Below are positions 34,613-46,740 of a DNA stretch of 64,000 bases, one piece after another. The position numbers and the translations under genes are program-made. The stretch spans positions 618,508,476-618,572,475 of the forward strand of contig NC_081408.1 of NCBI RefSeq assembly GCF_030272615.1, in the 5' to 3' direction. Positions within the stretch are counted from its first letter, which is position 1; every line of letters begins with the position of its first letter. This DNA is from Cryptomeria japonica (lineage: Eukaryota; Streptophyta; Pinopsida; Cupressales; Cupressaceae). The notes beneath the pieces were generated by a model. That model was given only the letters and a program-made list of their open reading frames with translations, did no database searches and was not told the origin of the DNA.

Positions 34613-35690
34613 ATGTATAAAAGGTATGCACCGAATATGAACAAGTCTAGTTTCTCCACATGGTAGAAAATGATGAAGCTGCACTTATCAAGAATTGGAG
34701 AATATGCAATATATTATCTGGAGAATGATTACAGTGCACCTAGCACCTACTCGATGACAATGGAAGAGATAAAGGTAAAGCAAGAGCATATTCAAGAAAT
34801 GATTGAGATAACATCAGCATTAACCGACTCAGAGTTTAATGATCTAGAAGGCTACACTGATGCCGAAGCAATGTGGAACAAGCTTATATCTGCGTATGGT
34901 GGTGATGAACATGTTCAAAGAGAAAAAGTAGACAATATAAGAGGTCAATTTGAATCCATGAGAATGAATGAAGGTGAGAACATAACCCAATACAGTACAA
35001 GGTTAAAAGAAACTGTCAATCAAATCAAAGGAGCAGGAGGAACTATTGAAGAAAAGGATGTAACAAGTAAGTTGCTTAGAACACTTCTACCTGCTTATGC
35101 CATTCAAGTCTCTGCAATCAATGAATTAAGGTCTTTACCAAACATGCCAGTCTCTTTGGATGCTACTATTGATAAGCTACATGCATTTGAGTTAAGTAAT
35201 TTTGATAACAGTGGGTCTTCGGTAAATAAAGTTGAATCTGCATTCAGTTCTTTTCATCTTGGTGAATCTGATGATTACAATGATAGAATGTATAAGTATA
35301 CTAAAGGAAATCACAGTGGAGCAAGTGAGAGATTTCACAAAAAAATGGAAGAGGTATACAAACTATATGAGGAGATCAGAAAGCAAGAAGAGTTTGAAGC
35401 ACTATTAGCTAGAAGGTTACCAAGAGGCAAAGGTAAGTATAAAGGAAAGTTACCTTTAAAATGTTTTAACTATGATAGAATAGGACATATGGCTTCTAAC
35501 TATCCTGACAAAGAATCTAGTGAAAAGAGAGAATACCAAGATGACAGACAGAAAGACAATCAATACAGAGGACACCGAGACTTCAGAAGGAGAGATAGAA
35601 AGACATGCCTAGTAGCTGATGAGGAATCCAACGATGACAAATCTGATGAGACTGAGACAAATGAAGTTATTTGTGTGGCTATCAAAGATG
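34613..35690 (+). pseudogene. gag: Element D gag, nearly intact
   Basis: An in-frame ATG at 34613 precedes a TAG in a tryptophan context (FSTW, stop, about 34664); the long open part starts at 34670. The capsid region includes AMWNKLISAYGGDEHVQ and GEYAIYYLEN. The zinc knuckle (about 35460-35503) has kept its first cysteine and histidine but reads CFNY...HMASNY: the second and last cysteines are tyrosine (TAT for TGT). RNA binding by this copy is probably lost. A charged linker rich in K, R, D and E leads into the protease. Confidence 0.85.
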
Positions 35691-36630
35691 GATCAGATGA
35701 AGAAAGGTATGAGGAAAAAGTCTTAATATCTCACATAAATAAAAATGATTCTTGGATCATAGATAGTGGATGCTCACATCACATGACAAGTGACAAACAC
35801 AAGTTTGTTAAATTAGAAGACTATGTAAGATTTGGTAATGATGCACCATATCCGATGAAAGGTAAAGGTTCTATCACACTTCTTGACAATGCTAAATGTG
35901 ATGATGTATACTGGGTTGAAGGTTTGAAATACAATTTGTTGAGTGTAGCATAGCTAAACAATACATGATACCGAATAGAATTTCAGAAAGGAAGTGTCAA
36001 AGTTCATGACAAACATGGAAAGCTGGCTACTACGGGGACACAAACAAAAGGTAATACATTTCATCTTGACTCAACTCGGAACAAATGTCTATATGCTAAA
36101 ATAGAAGATACTTGGTTATGGCATAAAAGGTTTTGTCATGTAAATTTTGATAGCCTGATCAAAATATGTAAGAAGCACCAAGTAAAAGGTCTACCAAGCT
36201 TGGAAAAACCTAAGAATGCAATATGTCGAGGATGCCAGATGGGTAAGATGACAAAGTCAAGCTTTACAAGTAATTCCTACACTTCTAAAGGAATTTTAGA
36301 TCTTGTGCACACTAATCTTCGTGGTCCTATGAAAGTTAAAAGTTATTATGGTGATAAATACTTTATATTATTTGTGGATGATTACTCAAGGATGATGCCA
36401 GTTATGTTTTTAAAAGAGAAATCAGAAGCCTTTCAAATATTCAAATGGTACAAGGCTAGAGTGGAAAAAGAAACAGGAAGATAGTTGAAATGTCTAAGAT
36501 CTGGTAGAGGAGGAGAATTCATTTATGAAGAATTTAATCTATTTTGCAATGATCATGGTATAAAGAGACAAGTATCTACACCGAGAACACTATCATCAGG
36601 ATTCTGGTTGGCAATGATCAATTGTAGATT
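35691..36630 (+). pseudogene. pol: Element D protease and integrase, broken
   Basis: The protease motif WIIDSGCSHHM is intact (aspartate at 35762). Two stops follow (TAG 35951-35953, then TGA). The integrase zinc-binding part (WHKRFCHVNF, CRGCQMGK) is readable. In the core the first catalytic aspartate is asparagine (LVHTNLRGP, 36313), the second is glycine (RSGRGGEF, about 36502), and a TAG lies at 36482-36484. The segment that should carry the catalytic glutamate (QQNG..ER) is replaced by an inverted copy of downstream DNA (36590-36613). All three active-site residues are therefore missing. Confidence 0.85.
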
Positions 36631-36655
36631 GTGCCAACCAGAATCCTGATGATAG
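36590..36655. repeat. Perfect 24-bp inverted duplication inside integrase
   Basis: The left arm 36590-36613 and right arm 36632-36655 are exact reverse complements around an 18-base loop. The right arm still encodes the expected integrase segment (ILMIEK), so the left arm is the new copy. The reading frame changes across this structure. Confidence 0.95.
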
Positions 36656-38784
36656 AAAAGAGGGTACCTCAAACATTTTGGAGAGAAGAGATCAACACTG
36701 CAGTTTACACCCTAAACCAAGTACACCTGAAGAAAGGAACTTTGAAGACACCGTATGAAATATGGTATGACAAGAAACCTAATGTAAGTTACTTTAAAAT
36801 ATTTGGAAGTAGATGTTATGTTCACAAAGATGACATAAATGGAAAGTTTGATCAGAAAAGCGAGGAAGGAACATTTCTTGGTTATTCTTCTAGAAGTAAA
36901 GCATTTAAATGTCTGATCAAATCATCTAACAAAATAGTGGAAAGTGCAAATGTGAAAATTGATGAATTTGCATAAAGAAATGATGAAGGAAATTCCAAAG
37001 AACCAGAAGATTATGAAGAGTTTGTATATGTTCAATCGAGAAGTCCTACCGAGAAAGTTGATGAAGAAAATGAAGAAAATACCCAATTACCAAGTGACGA
37101 AGAAGATCATACAGAGCCTACCAAGCCTATATTAGCCAAGTATGTCAAAAGAAATCATGCATCAAGTCAAATTATAGGAGGTAAGGATGATCCAGTGATG
37201 ACAAGGAAGAAACTAAGACAAAACACATGTCCGATGTCTGAATTTGAACTGAGAATAGTAAAAGAGGCATTTAGTAATGAAGATTTGGTAAATGCTATGA
37301 CAAAAGAGATTGAACAAATCAAGAAGAATAAAACATGGACACTGGTCCCAAGACCAAAAGAGAAAAATGTGATCGGTACAAAGTGGATTTTCAAAAACAA
37401 GCTAAATGAAAAAGGAGAGGTCATTCGGAATAAAGCAAGACTAGTTTGCAAAGGTTATGCTCAAGAAGAAGGAATAGATTATGGTGAGACTTTTGCACCT
37501 GTGGTATGACTTGAAGGAGTGAGAACATTGTTGGCATATGCTTCTTACAAAAATTTTAAGGTATATCAAATGGATGTTAAATCTGCATTTTTAAATGGTA
37601 TACTAGAAGAAGAAGTTTATATTGAACAGCCTGAAGGATTTATTGAAGACAAGAATAAAGATCGGGTATGTAAGTTGAACAAAGCTTTATATGGTCTAAA
37701 GCAAGCACCTAGAGCATGGTATGAAAGACTGCACTCTTACTTAATCAAGATTGGATTTATAAGGACAAGTGAAAACATCAACATGTATATGAAGAATGAT
37801 GAAGACAATGGAATACTGCTTTCAGCCATATTTGTTGATGATATTATTTTTTGTGGAAATGATTCTTTATGCAAGAACTTTGGAAATGAAATGTGCAAAG
37901 AATTTGAGATGTCATTAATCGGTGAAATAAAGTATTTTACAAGTTTACAGATACTGCAAATGAAAAATGAGATTTTCATTACTCAATCCAAGTATATAAA
38001 GGAAATCTTGAAGAAATTTGGAATGGAGGATTCTAAACCTGTAAGTACTCCTATGACTACCAATTGTAAACTATTAAAGAATGATGAATCTGTATCTGTT
38101 GATGAGACACTTTACCGATCTATGATTGGAAATTTGCAATATGTGGTTCACAATAGACCGGATATAGCACATGCAGTAGGTATAGTTGCAAGATTTTCTG
38201 CAGATCCCAGAGAAACCCATATGACAACAATCAAGAGAATTTTTAGATACTTAAGAGGCACTGAAGATTATGGTTTAGTGTATAAAAAGAGGAATGATTT
38301 TGACTTAAAATTCTACACTAATGTTGATTGGGCAGGAAACATTGATGATAGGAAAAGAACAAGCGGTGGAGCTTTCTTTTTGGGAAACAAACTAGTAAGT
38401 TGGCCTAGCAAGAAACAAGGATGTGTTTCACAGTCAACAGCTGAAGCTAAATATGTCGCTGCAGCATTGAATTGTACCAATATAGCATGGATCAAACAAC
38501 TGTTGGAAGGTATGAATGAGAAAGTTACCAAACTAGTAACTATATTCTGTGATAATACTAATGCCATTAACATTTCAAAGAATCTGGTAATGCACTCTAA
38601 AACAAAGCATATCTCTATAAAGTATCATTATCTCAGAGAAGAAGTTCAAGAGAAGAAAGTTGTGCTAGAATATATTAGTTCAAAGGAACAACTAGCAGAC
38701 ATCTTCACAAAGCCACTACCAAGGGACACTTTTGAGTATCTCAGAAGTAAGTTAGGGGTCCTACCCCTATCTAGTACTCATTGA
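36631..38784 (+). pseudogene. pol: Element D integrase end, reverse transcriptase and RNase H
   Basis: One frame runs from 36631 to 38784 with stops only at 36973-36975 and 37507-37509. It covers the integrase C-terminus (TPYEIWYDKKPNVSYFKIFG), an acidic linker, RT (KWIFKNKLNEKG, VYQMDVKSAFLNG, catalytic FVDD at 37831-37842) and RNase H to ADIFTKPLP. In RNase H the first catalytic aspartate is asparagine (YTNVDW, 38320-38322) and the glutamate is lysine (AEAKYV, 38449-38451), both single G-to-A changes; FCDNT is kept. RT looks structurally sound, RNase H does not. Confidence 0.9.
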
Positions 38785-39196
38785 CAGAGTTCAGTGAAAG
38801 CATCAATTCTATGAATCTACAGGATACCTATTTATGAGTTGATGCTGATTTACACACTTTAGGAGGTTACCTAAAGTTGTGGAGGCAATAGTGATTGAAG
38901 ACAAGTTGCTTTAACCGAGACTGAGATGATACATTTGTATTTACAACAAGCAAATTACTTCACAGCGGAAGGAATCATGAATTAGTTTTACTTTTTGGCA
39001 TTATTGTCAAAGAGGGAGAAGACTAATTAGTGAAGATTAATAGGTGAAGATGGGAGAAGACTAATGACTGGGGGAGAATTCAAGGATAACAACAGGAGAA
39101 GATTAACAGCAATCCGAATCTGAATCAATTGAAATAAAATCAAGTTAGGTATTGCCATTAAAAGTTGGTTTTGCCATCAATGCCAAAGGGGGAGAT
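38785..39196 (+). other. Element D 3' untranslated region with polypurine tract
   Basis: This is non-coding. It ends in CCAAAGGGGGAGAT (39183-39196) immediately before the 3' LTR. Confidence 0.85.
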
Positions 39197-40708
39197 TGTT
39201 AGCATTTCACAAAGAGAGATTGTTGGCATTCCAGTAAGTTTGTTGGTATGAGGATATTGAGAAGGTTGTTGAAGATTGTGGATATAACTGAGAAAGGATG
39301 ATTACTATCTTAATAATATTATTTTGTCATTGATGTCAAGCAATTGATTTTCTGATTCAGTATGATGTTGCCATATCTTAATGAGTATGTTTTGATAAGT
39401 ATAAAGATGTTGGTAAGTGACATAGAAAGAATGAAAATGAAGGGGAGTAATAAGTTATTCAATGGGCAACTATTACCGAGTTAGACAATGATGAGATTTT
39501 GTTGTTTTGATTATTTTGATATCCTATATATATATGAGTATTCTAAGAATGAGAAAATATTTCATTCATTAGATGAGTTAAGGTTTGATATTGTTCTATG
39601 TTACCAAGCAAGATGCTAGTCGGTAAACCCTAAAGTTATCGCTATCGGTTAAGGAAGGCAGAATATCTACTGAGTGAGGTTCAATATTTACCGAGTAACA
39701 ACTGAGTAATAATAGAATGCATTGGATGGATAAAAGCATTATTAAATGAATGATGCCAATGAGCTAGAGATGTATAGATGATTGGTATGTCATGAAAGAA
39801 GTTTGTTGAAGATCTACGACAACAAAATTACAAGAGTTAGATCTATAGCGCAGATTGAACGGTCATAACCTAACACAAGTTCCAAGGAAGGAATACAAGT
39901 TCCAAGGCGAGATAAAACGTTTTCAGATCAAAGGATACAATGAACCTAGTCAAGTTTGAAGATATGATGGCTAAGATTGATCATGAGAAATGTGATCAAG
40001 GAGATTAAGTGGTTAGGAATTGTTTATAAATAAGAAATTGTTGATGAACAATGCATGCAAGCAAAATAGAAGAACAGTGATACTACAATAGTGATCACCG
40101 AACACAGAAGATTGAATATCTGATTAAAGAACATATTGAGAAGCCTAGCAAGGAGCAAGATAAGTCTTATGACAAGATTATTTTGAGGACATAGAGTCTT
40201 CTTTAGCATTTCAGATGTGAAGTTGCAGATATATCTTATACTATTATTTATTTTGTAAGTGACAGGAAATCTCATAACCGAGTGGACCTAACAGTCTTAT
40301 TTGTAAATCCTCTAGCAAGGTAGCATTCTGAATGAGTGTTTGAAATCCTTTGACAAGGTCACTTCTAAAAAAGTGCAAGATTCTAACAAGTCTGAGGGAA
40401 ATCCCTTAACCGGGTCACATCTAGCAATGTGTTTATGTAATCTTTAACAGGATTGGCTTTTAACCAAGCATACTCTAGAAGGGTATATTTCTTAGTGGGT
40501 CTGAAATCCCATAGTGATTTTTCCCTATTTGGGTTTCTACGTTAAATGTGGTGTTAAATGTGTTATGATGTCTTAAGTGTATCTATTTATGAGTTTGAAT
40601 GATTTACAGTCATAGTTGCATAGCAGTAAAGGCTACCGAGGTTGAATCTGATAAATATATTGCATAGTGAGTTTTTATGATTCACCCCCCCCTCTCATCT
40701 TATTAACA
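39197..40708 (+). repeat. Element D 3' LTR
   Basis: It is 1512 bp and aligns with 33052-34549 throughout, with substitutions and small indels such as an extra TTCCAAGGAAGGAATACAAG near 39880. It keeps the duplicated LTR start (TGTTGGCATT at 39221). Confidence 0.95.
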
Positions 40709-40777
40709 TAAATATCTTTTATCTATCTCTTTCTTCTCTACTCATCTCACTCCTTTTCTCATAACATTTAGATATCT

Positions 40778-42430
40778 TGTAGCATCATAAATTGTACACC
40801 CTTAACTGGGTGGTACAATTTCATGCTTAGGCTTAGCACCCACCCTAGTGTGTTGCATTTTTCATTTTAAATTATGTTTAAAATTTTAATTAATTAATTT
40901 AATTAAATCTCAAGTCCTCTTTTATCACTCTACACATTATAAAATTGGCCCCTTAACCCTAAGTGTGCTCCTTTTTATTTTGTCTTTCAATCAATTAATT
41001 CATTAAACCCCTAATTAGGTCCTATTTCAACCTTCAAGGCCTGATTTTTCATATCTAAACACCTTGAATTATTGCACCGTGTTGGGATTTACTTTTTAAT
41101 GACAATACCTTGCATCCCTAGAAATTTGGAAAAAAGTTGACTAGACCATGGTGATTCACCATGGTCCCCGACTTTTTCTCCAAGAATTTAAGGATCATGT
41201 TTTGGTGGTATTATAATTTTTAAATCTGGCTTTGTGCAAGATTATATCAAATTCTAGGTCGGCCTATGATAAGATGAAAAGTTAGGGTTTCATACATATA
41301 GCCTTTCCTTTCCTCATTTGAATGATCCAACAACTCTAGCAATTGAAGGAGCCTCTTGTGAAGTGAAAGTGCGGGTTTATGTGAGGTCTTCAATCAACAA
41401 ATCAAGAATTCATCAAGTCTTCATCAACCACTTTCATTATCAATTTAAGCTTTGGAGATATTGAATAATAATAGAAGATCACCAACTATTGATTGGTGTG
41501 TACCTCTCCCTTAGGGTTTGGTATGGTTTCATGTTATTTTCATATCTCTATGTTAGTTTCACTACACTTGTTTTCATATTTACATTATTGGTTTATATCC
41601 ATTGTTTAATTTATGATTTTATGCATTCACATTTACATCATGTTCATTTAGGGGGGTATAATCCTAGTTTTGCATTCTAGCTTATTAGGATCTTACAAAC
41701 ACATGAGAGTCTAGGGTACACAGACTTTTCAATATTACATTGGATATTTGTGGAGGTGGAAATCACCAGAAAAAGGGGTTTGACTAAGGAAAAACACTAT
41801 ATAGCCACTCAAACACCATTTTCCAAGTTGCAAGTGCAAGTACAAAAATCCAATGAAGCATCAAACTTCGGGAAATCCAAAATTTGTAGGGACGGGTCTA
41901 GATCCGAAAGAAGGTCTCAGTCTTCTGGGATCGAGGTGCCTATCATCCTAGTCTAGAACCAAGGTACTCAACGTCCTAGTCCTCTATGTTTTTGGGCATC
42001 TTTTGGCACTTCTACATCTCTATGCTTCAGTTTGCAGATTTAAGAGTTTCAGGCCAGTATAATAAAAAGGACCAGAGTGCCCAAAGCCCTAGTTTGACTC
42101 CATCCGACTCATTTTTTGGTGAAATGTGCACATCTGAGTTTTGTTTCCTATTTTGTAGCTTATATATTTGTTTCAATTCTCTATTTCTATGTTATTTTAG
42201 TTTATATTGTCAGTTTTGTTCATCTCCTTATCTTTGTTTATCATTTATTTACATTTAGCTCATCTCCTCTTCATAGCACCAAAGGAATAGAAACACTAAA
42301 GATATTCCTTGAATCTCTTTCATAAGAGAAAGTCAAAGTGAATCATATCATTAGGCTCTTTTGTATTCCATTGTGTGAATGAGAGTGGGATTAGGTCTTA
42401 GTTTGCTTGATTCCATTTTCACCCTACACA
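40778..42430 (+). repeat. Element E 5' LTR
   Basis: It starts TGTAGCATCATAAATTG and ends CTACA(CA), directly before a TGGTGAACCC primer site, so plus-strand orientation. The length is about 1650 bp; the right edge is uncertain by two bases. It contains a perfect 11-bp-arm palindrome at 41144-41166 inside a longer imperfect hairpin, and a TATATAG word at about 41799. The partner LTR was not found. The TGTAGC start and primer site resemble element B. Confidence 0.6.
41121..41190. repeat. Hairpin in element E LTR
   Basis: The inner arms GACCATGGTGA and TCACCATGGTC (41144-41166) are perfect around one base. Outside them AAATTTGGAAAAAAGT pairs imperfectly with ACTTTTTCTCCAAGAATTT. The layout matches the leader hairpins of element B. 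Confidence 0.75.
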
Positions 42431-42433
42431 TTT

Positions 42434-42451
42434 TGGTGAACCCAACATGAA
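42434..42451 (+). other. Element E primer-binding site
   Basis: TGGTGAACCCAACATGAA follows the LTR. The first ten bases equal those of the element B site, suggesting use of the same tRNA. Confidence 0.6.
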
Positions 42452-42605
42452 TCCAACCTTCTTAAAGTTGCATTTTCCAAAGAGATCTAGTTATTGCATC
42501 TTTCTTTTCATTTAAAGAAAAACATAAACATCTCAAAAAAGAATCATATGCATTGTGTGTTTTAGATTTTGTATGCACTTTTCATTTCAAAAATGTCAGA
42601 TCTTT

Positions 42606-43079
42606 TGATGAGGATTTATAGGGTATGCATAGGATATATACAAGTTATTAGCTTAGTATTAATTTTATTTGTTTCTTATCCTATGTAAGTGTAAATAATA
42701 AAAGTGAAATGTGAAAAGTAAAATGTTAGTTTCCTAGTTGTTAGGAGGTTAGCATAAGTTAGTATATCATGGTTTTATTAGTTTATTTGTTATTCTTCTC
42801 CATCTCACGTTGTGATTTGGAAGAGTATATTATATTTCTTTTCTTTTCCATCTCACATGGAAATTTGGAAAATATTTCCAAATCCTTTGCTTTAGGCATA
42901 TTAATGCCTATATATTTGTATCTATCTCCTCACAGAGACATATTGGAATAGTGAAAGTTTGCAGCCTTGTTTGCAGAGAAATTATCTTGTTTGAATTTGT
43001 TCTCTAACTGCAGAGATTGTTATCTTATTTGTGGAATTCAATCTCTATTTGTTTCTCTTTCTTTCCTTATTCCATATCA
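42606..43079 (+). repeat. Element F 5' LTR
   Basis: It is 474 bp, with TGATGAGG...CCATATCA ends. It has about 60 bp more than the 3' copy, in two blocks near 42855 and 42960. TATATAT at 42909 is a TATA candidate kept in the 3' LTR (48463). Confidence 0.85.
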
Positions 43080-43081
43080 GT

Positions 43082-43093
43082 TGGTATCAGAGC
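43082..43093 (+). other. Element F primer-binding site
   Basis: TGGTATCAGAGC is the exact common plant site for initiator methionine tRNA, two bases after the LTR. Confidence 0.9.
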
Positions 43094-43893
43094 ATTTTCT
43101 GATCCTTGGGTTTGAATTTATCATTCAAATCCATTCTGTCAAAAAGGAAAAAAAATCATTCCTGGAGATTTCAGCTACAGGAGAATATTTTTTAAGATTT
43201 TGCACTCATTTGAGGAGATATATTCATCCAAAAGCATTTGGATCTACTTACTTGCAAAAGTAAACACCATTTTCTTCATTTTTTTGTGCATTTTCTTTGA
43301 AAACCCATGCTATCATTTCATTAACAAATTTTTATATACAAAATATTTGGTTAAATGGTTTGTGTAACAAGAAGCATCTCTCTAAGATTTTTCCAGAACA
43401 TTTTACAGTTTTGAATTTCATTTAGTATTGAGAAAGTTATGGTAGTTTCAATCTGGCAGCCTCAACTGCTGAATACAAAAGAAAAGGAGTGGTTTTGGAC
43501 CCAAAAATTTTTATTTGGGTAAAACATGTGGTTTTTCTCCTTCTTCATGGTTTTTCATTGAAAAAAATAAAATAAAATATTTATATTCTTTATAAGAGTT
43601 TGCTATAGTGCTCCTTAATCTTTAAAAAAAAAAAAAAAAAAAATTGTCTAAAGCTTACCTTGGAGAGTAGTAATTCCATCTGTTGTGATCCAAGGGGTAT
43701 TTTTCCTCTAAAATTTGCTACATTATGTCTAGTGGCATTCAAAACCTCTTGAAAATTGGTTTTAATCTAGCACTCATTGATCTCTCAATTCACTTATTTT
43801 TCTCCAAGTTTGGTAGAGTTTTGATCCAAAGTGGTTGTTTATTTTTATTGTTGGGAGGTGTAAAACATATCACTGGATTTAAATCGCAATAAT
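43094..43893 (+). other. Element F leader
   Basis: An 800-bp non-coding leader between primer site and gag. It includes an uninterrupted run of 20 A (43624-43643). No structure stands out otherwise. Confidence 0.6.
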
Positions 43894-44730
43894 ATGGCCA
43901 CTAATTTGGCTAAGCCAATTGTTGAACTTGCCAATGTGATAACCACATTCACTGATAAAGTCAATGATATTGCAATTCAACAACCTCCTAGTCCAAAAAA
44001 CCACCAACCTCTAGCCAAATGCAAAGTAAATATCTATGATGGCTCTCACGATCCAGATGTGCTCCAAACTTGGATCCTTGATATGGAAACATGGTTTTCC
44101 TACAATTTGATTGCTAACGAGGATAAAGTTCCATTTGCAAAATTAAAACTCTCTAGTGTTGCTAACGTTTTGGTCATCGAATGATAGTATGCAAAAGATC
44201 CAATCACCACATGGACTCAACTTGTCACAACCTTAAAGGATACATTTTATCCTTCAAATTATGAGCAGGATTTGCACATCAAGTGGCTTCAATTGCGACA
44301 AGGATGAAAAAATATCAGTGCAAGATTATATCTATTAGTTCAATTGACTGAGAATCCTACTCTGAGTGCAAGAACCAGTGGTTTCTCTAATTCTCAAGTT
44401 CAAGAGTGGTTTACAAGAACTTTTGTTTAGGGAGTTGAAATATACTACCCTAGAAACACTTGATGCCACTTTCAACCAAGCACAATTGGTAGAATAAAAG
44501 CTTGTTGCTCAATCTCGTGCATCTAGGCCTTCATTTTCTATAGGTCCTCCAAAAGCTTCGAGTTCTCGACCGGAACAACATTTTTTCAAAGATAAAAATT
44601 ATTCTCCTTCCTCTTCTTTTCAGTCTCCTCCTTTTGATATTAAGAAATCTAAGTTTTGTACTTATTGTAAAAAGAAGGGACATGAAAATTCCGAATGCTC
44701 TAAGTTGAAGAAGAAGAATCTAATTGTATA
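43894..44730 (+). pseudogene. gag: Element F gag, broken
   Basis: The start is ATG at 43894 (MATNLAKPIVELANV). The capsid part begins KVNIYDGSHDPDVLQTW, typical of Ty3 gag (xYDGxxDPxxxxxW). Two stops follow at 44182-44187, then WTQLVTTLKDTFYPSNYEQD. A zinc knuckle (CTYCKKKGHENSEC, about 44657-44698) is intact in CX2CX4HX4C spacing. Stops and frame changes make the copy non-functional. Confidence 0.75.
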
Positions 44731-45300
44731 GTCTCATGATGAGGAAAGGAAAACTATTCCCATTGAGACTTTTGGTGATGATAAGAATTATGATGAGTTG
44801 AAAGGTAGACTCAACAAGGTCACCTTAATGAACCATCATTCTACTTTAGGGGGACGTGACAATTTGTTTGTCACTCGTGCACATTTAACACAATTTTTTT
44901 GTCGATTGTATCATCTACAATGGCTCGTAGAAAAATTTGATTGCGAAGTCCATTGTTGACAAACTTCATTTGTCGATGGATCCACATCCTCATCCATTTT
45001 CACTTGTATGGAAGGATAATGATTCATCCTCACAGATCACACACACCTGCACTGTCTCTTTTGCATTTGGCCCCAAGTTTATTGATAAGGTCACTTGTGA
45101 TGTGACCACCATGGATTGTTGTGGTTTGCTTCTTGGTAAACCCTATCAGTATGATAGGAAATCTCACTATGATGCCTTTAATAACACCTATATACCGCAA
45201 CACGATAATCACACATACCTAATAAAATGTACTAAGAGCACAAAAAATATAGTACTTAGTTGTAGACAGGCAAGGAAAGCTATAAATTAGGCACACGAGC
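44731..45300 (+). pseudogene. pol: Element F protease, broken
   Basis: The segment near 44915-44945 reads YNGS followed by a TAG where the family has Asp-Ser/Gly-Gly-Ser; it then continues NLIAKSIVDKL. The protease end CGLLLGKPYQYDRK (about 45118-45160) is the standard Ty3 motif before RT. The catalytic aspartate is absent in this copy. Confidence 0.65.
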
Positions 45301-46740
45301 TTGCATTAATTTTTATAAGGCCACAATATGAAAATTCTGAAGAAAAAATCATTATGTCTAAGCCACATGCTATACTGGAAAAATTGTTGCAAGAATATTC
45401 ACATGTATTTCAAGAGCCTAAAACACTTCCCCCAGAATGAACGATCAATCACTCTATTGACCTTGTTCATGCTGCATCTATTCCTAATGCCCCAATGTAT
45501 CGACAATTAATTATTCAAAATGATGAGATAAAAAGACAAATTCAAGATTTATTGTCTAAAGGTTTCATTAAACCAAGTACATCCCCTTGTGCTTCACCAA
45601 TTTTATTGGTACTAAAAAAAGATGGAACTTGGTGTCTTTGTATTGACTTCTGGGCATTAAATAAGATTACCATCAAAAATCAATATCCACTTCCATGCAT
45701 TCATGACCTATTGGATCAACTTCAAGGTGCAAAATTTTTCACTAAGATTGATTTGAAAAGTGGGTATCACAAAGTTAGAGTTCAGGCATAGGACACATGG
45801 AAGACGACTTTCAAAACCAAGATGGGACTTTTTGAGTGGCTTGTGATGCCATTTGGTCTCACCAATTCTCCTACCACTTTCATGCGATTGATGCATGAGG
45901 TGTTTCGTGATTGTTTGGACAAATTTGTTATCATATATTTAGATGATATTTTCATATTTTCTAAGACTTGGAAAGAGCGTCTTCAACATTTGGAAAGTGT
46001 TCTTTGCACTCTTCAGCAGAACAATTTGTATGCCAACTTTTCCAAGTGTTCTTTTGGTCAGACATCTATCTCCTATCTTGGGTATATCATTGATGCACAT
46101 GGTGTTCGAGTGCATCCTATAAAAGTGGAATTTATTTTCAAGTGACCTGCTCCTTCAAATATCACTAAATTGAGGAGTTTTCTTGGTCTTGCCAACTTCT
46201 ACCTCAAGTTTATTCTACATTACTCAGACATTGCCACACCTTTGCACCAATTGACAAAGGCCAGTGTTACATTCAAGTGGATAGAAATTCACACTCATGC
46301 TTTCAACACATTAAAAGAAAAATTATGTTCAACACCTATTCTTGTTTTACCAGATCTCTCACAACCTTTGAGATTGAGACAGATGCTTCACAGTATGCAC
46401 TTGGAGTTGTTTTGAAGCAAAATGGTCATCCTATGGCCTATCATTCAGAAAAAATTTCTTTTGCTAAAAGGAACTACTCCACATATGATAAGGAATTATA
46501 TGCATTGGTCCAAGCCATCAAGTATTGGAGGCATTATCTTTTGGGGAAAGAAAATATTGTTCACATTGATCACTTGCCTCTACAATTTCTTCAATCTTAG
46601 AATAAAATTGAAGAAGCCAGGCATATGAAGTGGGCTTCATATTTACAACAGTTTCACTTGGTCATCAATTATAAGAAGGGAAGCACTAACAATGTTGTAG
46701 ATTGTTTGAGTCAGCCTCCTACAACTCATTCTTTAACTAT
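45301..46740 (+). pseudogene. pol: Element F reverse transcriptase and RNase H, broken
   Basis: RT reads [20 protein letters not shown], then [16 protein letters not shown], then [18 protein letters not shown], with the catalytic YLDD near 45935-45947. A TAG interrupts at 45789-45791 and a TGA at about 46143. After a frame change near 46370, RNase H reads ETDASQYALG, then YDKELYALVQAIKYWRHYL and HIDHLPL. The core residues are present, but the following tail is VVDCLSQPP rather than the usual ADALSR. The strand order fits Ty3. Confidence 0.8.

Larger units (their letters stand above)
33052..40708 (+). mobile_element. Element D: full-length Ty1/copia retrotransposon, coding region decayed
   Basis: LTRs lie at 33052-34549 and 39197-40708, both starting TGTTAG and ending TTAACA, with identical 5-bp flanks TAAAT (33047-33051 and 40709-40713). 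The total is 7657 bp. The primer site fits initiator methionine tRNA, the purine tract is AAAGGGGGAGAT, and the order is gag, protease, integrase, RT, RNase H. Coding uses one frame up to about 36600 and another after it. The change falls exactly at a perfect inverted duplication. Several stops are present, so this copy is not autonomous. Confidence 0.95.
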
